Below the pieces are notes generated by a model, which had not been told where the DNA came from, searched no databases, and saw only the letters and a program-made list of their open reading frames with translations. From the NCBI GenBank assembly GCA_021817825.1, contig JAKAFS010000012.1, forward strand, positions 1 through 56,786: a DNA stretch of 56,786 bases, given 5' to 3'. Positions 51,923 through 56,786 of the stretch are shown here, piece by piece. How positions within the stretch are numbered: position 1 is the stretch's first letter; each line of letters starts with the position of its first letter. A program made the translations under genes and the position numbers. The stretch is from Deltaproteobacteria bacterium (GTDB lineage Bacteria; Desulfobacterota; Syntrophia; Syntrophales; UBA5619).

Positions 51923-52052
51923 CGGGAATGGCCCTCGCCGGGAAAATCGTCGCTGATCGTAAAATGCGTGAATCCTGTCGGGAGCGGGGGTGTGCGTCGC
52001 TGGAAGGGCCGGCCTTTGTCGCAGGGAACCATGTCTTTGAGGGGGAAGATCT

Positions 52053-52970
52053 ATGTTAAGGTATGCGCTGAAACGGGTATTCATCGGCTTCCTCTGCGTG
52101 CTGGGAGTGAGCTTGATCATCTTCGTATCCATGCGGCTGACCGGTGATCCCACGCATCTGCTCCTGCCGGAAGACGCCACTCAAGAGGACTTCGCCAAGC
52201 TGCGCGCGGAAATGGGGTTGGACAAGCCCATTCCTGTTCAATACCTGATTTTCATCAAGGAGGCGGCGCAGGGAAACTTCGGCAGGTCCTTCCGCTGGAA
52301 ACGGCCGGCGATGGGCATGGTCCTTGAGCGCCTGCCGGCGACGCTTCAACTCGGTTCCTTTGCCTTTATCCTGGCGATCACATTCGGGTTGCTGGCCGGG
52401 GTGACCTCGGCAAAACTCCGGGGCTCGCCCTACGATCTGGCGGTCAGGGTCACGGCTACGATGGGGCTGTCCGTCCCTGGCTTCTGGCTCGGGATCATGC
52501 TGATCCTTGTCGTCGCAGTGCAACTCGGCTGGCTGCCGACCAGCGGCCGGGGTTCCTTCCTGCACCTGATTCTGCCCGGCCTGACCATGGCGTGGCACTC
52601 CCAGTCGGCGATGAGCCGGCTCTCCCGTTCCGCGATGCTGAATGTTCTCGGCAGCGATTACATCAAGATGGCCCGCGTCAAGGGCAATCCGGAATGGCGG
52701 GTGCTCTGGAAACACGGTCTCAAGAACGCGGCCATTCCGGTCGTGACTCTGGCCGGCATCCAGTTGGCCAACATGGTCGGGCACACCGTGGTCGTCGAGA
52801 CCATCTTCGCCTGGCCCGGGATCGGCAAGTTGATCATCGATGCCATCTACGCCCGTGATTTCGCGGTGGTCCAGGCCGGGATCGTTCTCGTGTCGATCGT
52901 CTATATCTCGCTCAACATCCTCGTGGATCTGCTCTATGGCTACCTCGACCCGCAGATCCGTTATGACTGA
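52053..52970 (+). CDS. Dipeptide/oligopeptide ABC transporter permease (DppB-like)
   Basis: 305 aa with six membrane helices: N-terminal LKRVFIGFLCVLGVSLIIF, the EAA-type loop DYIKMARVKGNPEWRVLWKH and end LNILVDLLYGYLDPQIRYD. Family start MLRYALKRV and the GxSFRW-like block are standard for the BPD_transp_1 permeases of peptide/nickel importers. First gene of a four-gene transporter operon after the GntR gene. GAGGGGGAAG precedes the ATG. Confidence 0.93.
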   Translation: MLRYALKRVFIGFLCVLGVSLIIFVSMRLTGDPTHLLLPEDATQEDFAKLRAEMGLDKPIPVQYLIFIKEAAQGNFGRSFRWKRPAMGMVLERLPATLQLGSFAFILAITFGLLAGVTSAKLRGSPYDLAVRVTATMGLSVPGFWLGIMLILVVAVQLGWLPTSGRGSFLHLILPGLTMAWHSQSAMSRLSRSAMLNVLGSDYIKMARVKGNPEWRVLWKHGLKNAAIPVVTLAGIQLANMVGHTVVVETIFAWPGIGKLIIDAIYARDFAVVQAGIVLVSIVYISLNILVDLLYGYLDPQIRYD

Positions 52971-53050
52971 GGGCGAAGGGAGGGAAGGCACCCATGGCGG
53001 CGGCATCAGGCGAGCGAAGCGGTGAAGGACAGCGACAGGGGGGAAAAGCG

Positions 53051-53914
53051 ATGAACAAGCAAAGTGCGGAAAGGGTGTGGCGACTGATCAAAGACTTGCC
53101 GCTGGCAGCCATTCTTCTTCTGTTGCCCGTCACGGTGTGCGGGTTGTTGGGACAGTTCTTCATCCCGCACGATCCGGGGGCAATCGACCCATCCAAGGCG
53201 CTGCGCCCCCCCTCCTGGCTGATCGGGGCGGGGTGGAGCCATCTGTTCGGGACGGATTATCTCGGCCGGGACGTGTTCAGCCGGGTCATCATGGGGGCGC
53301 AGGCCTCGCTGTTGGTGTCTTTCGTCGGGGTCGGCTTGGCGGGCCTCTTCGGTATCACGCTCGGTCTGCTCTCCGCGTACTTCCGGAGCTGGGTGGACAC
53401 GGTGGTCGTGATGCTCATCGATATTCAGCGGTCGATGCCGGCGATCCTGCTGGCCTTGCTGCTCTCCGCCGCGCTGGGGTCGTCCGGTCTGGGATCGGTG
53501 GTCATCGTCGTTGCCATCATCTACTGGACTCACTATGCCATGGTGGTGCGCGGGGAGACGCTCAGCGTCAAGCAGCGGGATTACGTCGTCATGGCCCGGG
53601 TCCTCGGCGCCACCAACAAGCGCATTCTCGCCAAGCATATTTTCCCGAACGTCATCGATTCGGCGCTCGTCGTGGCTTCCCTGCAACTGGGCAGCGCCAT
53701 CATGCTCGAGGCGATGCTGAGTTTTCTGGGGATGGGAGTGCAACCTCCGGCGGTGGCCTGGGGAAAGATGATCGCCGAATCGCGCCTGTATATCGCGACC
53801 GCCTGGTGGCTGCCGACCTTTCCGGGCATTGCGCTGGTGATCACGGTGCTCGGGGCCAATCTATTCGGAGACTGGCTGCGTGACAGACTGGACCCGAAAT
53901 TGAGACAAGTCTAG
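53051..53914 (+). CDS. Dipeptide/oligopeptide ABC transporter permease (DppC-like)
   Basis: 287 aa. Periplasmic N-terminal segment LFGTDYLGRDVFSRVIMGAQ, the DppC signature, followed by membrane helices, EAA loop DYVVMARVLGATNKRILAKH and LSFLGMGVQPPAVAWGKM. The ATG at 53051 has AGGGGGGAAAAG ahead; a longer in-frame start is rejected. Pairs with the DppB-like permease 80 bases upstream. Confidence 0.93.
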   Translation: MNKQSAERVWRLIKDLPLAAILLLLPVTVCGLLGQFFIPHDPGAIDPSKALRPPSWLIGAGWSHLFGTDYLGRDVFSRVIMGAQASLLVSFVGVGLAGLFGITLGLLSAYFRSWVDTVVVMLIDIQRSMPAILLALLLSAALGSSGLGSVVIVVAIIYWTHYAMVVRGETLSVKQRDYVVMARVLGATNKRILAKHIFPNVIDSALVVASLQLGSAIMLEAMLSFLGMGVQPPAVAWGKMIAESRLYIATAWWLPTFPGIALVITVLGANLFGDWLRDRLDPKLRQV

Positions 53915-53933
53915 AAGGGGTTTGGGAGGGCAC

Positions 53934-54920
53934 ATGGAGCAGGATACTCTGTTGTCTGTAGAGGGTCTCAAGACCTACTGCTATACCAGGGCCGGTATCG
54001 TAAAGGCCGTGGATGGCGTGAGCTTTTCGGTGAACCGGGGGGACGCCCTGGGGATCGTCGGGGAGTCGGGGTGCGGCAAGAGCATGACCTGCAACTCGAT
54101 CACCCGGTTGATCCCGCAGCCGGCGGCGCGGACCGTGGCGGGCAAGGTGATCTTCGAGGGCGAGGACCTGCTGCAGAAAAGCGATCGCGAGATGCGGCAG
54201 GTTCGGGGGAAGCGGATCTCGATGATCCTCCAGGACCCCCTGATGTCTTTGAATCCCGTCTACACGGTTGGCAACCAGGTCGCCGAGTCGTTTACCCTGC
54301 ACGGCGAAAAGCTCTCCGCGCGGGAAATTCGGGAAAGGGTGATCAAGGTGCTTACCGAGGTCAACATTCCCTCGGCGGCGCAGCGGCTCAAGGACTACCC
54401 GTTTCAGTTCAGCGGCGGGATGAGGCAGCGGACCGTGGCGGCCATGGCGCTGGCGGCAAGCCCGTCGTTGCTGATTGCCGATGAACCGACGACGGCGCTC
54501 GACGTGACGATCCAGGACCAGTTCCTGAGGTTGCTCAATGAAATGCGGCAGCGCACCCAGATGGGCCTGATCCTCGTGACCCACGATTTGGGGATTGTGG
54601 CGGAGGTCTGCAACCGGATCGTGGTGATGTATGCAGGCCGCATCGTGGAAACAGGGGGAATCAAGGAGGTCTTCCTCAAGCCGTTGCATCCCTATACGGA
54701 AGCGCTGCTCAAGGCGCTGCCGACGATCGGCAACCGCCACAAGCGGCTGTTCCAGATCCAGGGAGAGCCGCCGAATCTTCTCGATCTTCCGGAAGGGTGC
54801 AGTTTCCGACCCCGTTGTCATCGGGCGGATGAACGCTGCCAGGACGGATTTCCGCCGATGGTCGATGTGGGGGAGGGGCGGCAGGTTGCCTGCTGGAGAC
54901 TCGTAAAAGGGGAGGGCTAG
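53934..54920 (+). CDS. Peptide ABC transporter ATP-binding protein (DppD-like)
   Basis: 328 aa. Walker A GESGCGKS, Q-loop LQDPLMSLNP, signature FSGGMRQR, Walker B LLIADEPTTALD, H-loop VTHDLGI, and the C-terminal oligopeptide-transporter extension with Cys residues (CSFRPRCHRADERC) that bind an Fe-S cluster in some members. The ATG at 53934 has GGGAGGG ahead; the one 12 bases earlier is an alternative. Confidence 0.95.
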   Translation: MEQDTLLSVEGLKTYCYTRAGIVKAVDGVSFSVNRGDALGIVGESGCGKSMTCNSITRLIPQPAARTVAGKVIFEGEDLLQKSDREMRQVRGKRISMILQDPLMSLNPVYTVGNQVAESFTLHGEKLSAREIRERVIKVLTEVNIPSAAQRLKDYPFQFSGGMRQRTVAAMALAASPSLLIADEPTTALDVTIQDQFLRLLNEMRQRTQMGLILVTHDLGIVAEVCNRIVVMYAGRIVETGGIKEVFLKPLHPYTEALLKALPTIGNRHKRLFQIQGEPPNLLDLPEGCSFRPRCHRADERCQDGFPPMVDVGEGRQVACWRLVKGEG

Positions 54921-54922
54921 GC

Positions 54923-55909
54923 GTGGGAAAACTTTTAACGCTACAGGAGATCTACAAGCATTTTCCCATCAGCTCGGGAAAGTGGCTGACCCGAAATGTC
55001 AGGATGCTCAAGGCGGTCGACGGGGTGAGTTTTGCCGTGGAAAAGGGGGCGAGCTTTGCCCTTGCCGGCGAATCGGGCAGCGGCAAGACCACGGTGGCCC
55101 GGATGATCTTGAAGCTGGAGAAGCCGACCGGCGGCAGCATGGAATTCGAAGGACGCGATATCGTCAAGTTCACGCGCCAGGAGGAGCTCTGGTATCGGAC
55201 CCGCGTTCAATCCGTCTTTCAGGATGCGTCCGGTTCCCTGAACCCGCGCATGCGCATCGGTGAAATCGTCGGCGAACCTCTCGAGATCCAGCGTCAGGCC
55301 AAGGGCAACACCCTGAGCAATGCCGAGATTCGGGAGCGGGCCGAGCAGATGCTCCGGCATGTGGGGTTGCAGCCGCGGGTCATGCACAATTATCCCCATG
55401 AACTCAGCGGGGGGCAGAAGCAGCGGGCCACGATCGCCCGGGCCATGGTCCTCAATCCGTCCCTGGTGGTCCTCGACGAGCCCGTCTCCGCGCTCGACGT
55501 TTCGATCCGCGCCCAGATCCTGAATCTCCTGGCCGATATCCAGGACGAACTCGGGCTGACCTATTTCATCATCGCCCATGACCTGGCCATGCTGGGCCAT
55601 GTGAGTTCGCACATCGGGGTGATGTATCTCGGCCGGATCGTCGAAATAGGGCGCACGGAAGAGGTCTATTCGCATCCGCAGCACCCCTATACCAAGGCGC
55701 TTTTTGCGGCGATGCCGCTGCCGGATCCATTGCGGACCAAGGCCAGCGCCAGCGTTCGGGGAGAGATCGGCAGCGCCATGAACCTGCCGATGGGATGCCG
55801 GTTCCATCCGCGCTGCGATTTCGCGCAGCCGCGGTGCCGTGAGGAAGAACCGGCGCTCGTCGCCATCGGACCGGACCAGAGCGTCGCCTGCCATTTGATC
55901 GGCGGTTGA
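54923..55909 (+). CDS. Peptide ABC transporter ATP-binding protein (DppF-like)
   Basis: 328 aa from a GTG start two bases after the DppD-like stop. Walker A GESGSGKTT, QDASGSLNPRM, LSGGQKQR, VVLDEPVSALD and IIAHDLAML; C-terminal Cys cluster CRFHPRCDFAQPRC. Fourth gene of the transporter. No gene for a periplasmic binding protein precedes or follows within the window. Confidence 0.95.
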   Translation: MGKLLTLQEIYKHFPISSGKWLTRNVRMLKAVDGVSFAVEKGASFALAGESGSGKTTVARMILKLEKPTGGSMEFEGRDIVKFTRQEELWYRTRVQSVFQDASGSLNPRMRIGEIVGEPLEIQRQAKGNTLSNAEIRERAEQMLRHVGLQPRVMHNYPHELSGGQKQRATIARAMVLNPSLVVLDEPVSALDVSIRAQILNLLADIQDELGLTYFIIAHDLAMLGHVSSHIGVMYLGRIVEIGRTEEVYSHPQHPYTKALFAAMPLPDPLRTKASASVRGEIGSAMNLPMGCRFHPRCDFAQPRCREEEPALVAIGPDQSVACHLIGG

Positions 55910-55966
55910 TCGGGAAGATCGGAGAGAACCAGGGGAATAATGAGCAGAGAAAAGAAAGGAAGGGAT

Positions 55967-56786
55967 ATGAATTCTCAAAGAACTTGGAAGGTAGCCGTTG
56001 CCGGTGAAGTCATGTGCTCGCGTCCTTTCGGGATGCATGACGAGCCTGAATTTCTGGCCATGGTGAAGTTGCTTCGGGAGGCCGACCTGACGTATGCCCA
56101 TTTGGAGGGGAGTCTGGGGCATATCGAGGAGATCGAATGGGCTGCCAAGGGAGAGCATACGGGCAGCTTCTTCATGTGCGATCCCCGGATCGCGGATGAT
56201 CTCAAATGGGCCGGCGTGGACATGGTGTCCAATGCCTTCAACCACTCCGGCGACTTCGGGCCCTCCGGCCTTCTGGCAACGCGCCGGCATTGCAAGCGGG
56301 CGGGGTTGGTATGCGCCGGCACGGGGAAGGATCTCGAAGAAGCCCGGGAACCGGGTTACCTGGAAACCCGAAAAGGACGGGCCGCGCTGGTCTCCCTCAC
56401 TTCCGGCAATCGCCCTGAGGATTGGGCGAGCCTGCCCAAGGGCGGTACGAGGGGCCGGCCGGGGGTGAACATCCTGCGCGCCCAGATCAAATACCTTGTC
56501 GATCACGAAGCCGCGGCCCAGCTGAAGGCGATCGGCAATAAACTGGGCATCCTGAAGAGCAAGAAGGTCTCCCTGGGCGGTCTCGGATTCGGCGAAGATG
56601 AATTCGGTCTCGGCCAGGCCCAATCCGTCGGCTCGACCAATCTCTTCATCGAGTCGGATCGGTACGAAGTCACCAGCACGGTCGATGAAAAAGATCTGGA
56701 AAGAAACTGCCGCGCCGTCGACGAAGCTATGAAGATGGCGGATCTGGTCATCGCCGCCCATCATTGCAATCTCTCGGAAGCGCGGC
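55967..56786 (+). CDS. CapA family protein, 5' part (cut by window end)
   Basis: 273 complete codons are visible and the gene continues past the window. Its start (VAVAGEVMCSRPFG, then LREADLTYAHLEGSL and MVSNAFNHSGDFG) is the PGA_cap/CapA metallophosphatase-like fold seen in poly-gamma-glutamate synthesis proteins; the usual GDVM is GEVM here, so the first metal Asp is replaced by Glu. No signal peptide, unlike exported CapA, so a cytoplasmic relative. RBS GGAAGGG ahead of this ATG; the ATG at 55940 is in frame too. Likely co-transcribed with the peptide transporter, perhaps acting on its substrate. Confidence 0.82.
   Translation, partial: MNSQRTWKVAVAGEVMCSRPFGMHDEPEFLAMVKLLREADLTYAHLEGSLGHIEEIEWAAKGEHTGSFFMCDPRIADDLKWAGVDMVSNAFNHSGDFGPSGLLATRRHCKRAGLVCAGTGKDLEEAREPGYLETRKGRAALVSLTSGNRPEDWASLPKGGTRGRPGVNILRAQIKYLVDHEAAAQLKAIGNKLGILKSKKVSLGGLGFGEDEFGLGQAQSVGSTNLFIESDRYEVTSTVDEKDLERNCRAVDEAMKMADLVIAAHHCNLSEAR

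Overview
The window looks like a piece of a GC-rich, anaerobic, Gram-negative chromosome, most likely a deltaproteobacterium of the Syntrophales/Syntrophaceae kind. That placement is an inference from gene content and style: a cobA-hemD fusion inside a sirC-ccsA-hemA-hemC operon, flavodiiron protein, DUF6448, single-cluster ferredoxin and quinol NO reductase. No rRNA or other strong taxonomic marker is present.

Bases 1-17250 are an accessory defence region. A truncated phospholipase-D-like gene is followed by a metallo-beta-lactamase-fold hydrolase and a metallophosphoesterase on the plus strand. A tight minus-strand operon then runs from 16005 down to 4443: PLD/SNF2-like helicase, DUF4391 protein, DUF262/HNH protein, Type III modification methyltransferase, a second PLD-type nuclease and the Type III restriction subunit. 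After it come a 56-codon remnant of a STAND/NACHT-type ATPase and an AT-rich AAA_13/RloC-like ATPase. A secreted thermonuclease, a small coiled-coil protein and an AlbA_2/Schlafen-like regulator lie next to it.

Two copies of a roughly 1.26-kb GC-rich, apparently non-coding repeat (18795-20058 and 32820-34085, same orientation) bracket about 12.8 kb. The bracketed segment holds a five-gene tripartite efflux operon with a divergent, probably self-controlled TetR gene, and a plus-strand nitric-oxide/redox stress cluster (flavodiiron protein, ferredoxin, qNor, hemerythrin, universal stress protein). The two repeat copies show paired base changes in hairpin stems, which suggests a conserved structure.

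Bases 34750-39670 carry a phage- or satellite-like integrative module: a winged-helix protein, a replication initiator gene with six phased 11-bp repeats followed by an A-rich tract (a lambda-O-like internal origin), two small zinc/cysteine proteins, two excisionase-like HTH proteins and a tyrosine integrase. The integrase stop lies five bases from the CCA end of a tRNA-Phe gene, the likely attachment site.

To the right of tRNA-Phe the sequence looks like ordinary chromosome: RDD protein, rsmE and prmA on the minus strand; then the siroheme/heme operon (sirC-like, ccsA-like, hemA, hemC, cobA-hemD), in which hemC has no usual start codon and appears to begin at ATC; an isocitrate/isopropylmalate dehydrogenase; a convergent MFS transporter and a D-2-hydroxyacid dehydrogenase; then a GntR regulator with a clear promoter and operator, a Dpp/Opp-type ABC transporter without a binding-protein gene in view, and the beginning of a CapA-family gene cut by the window end.
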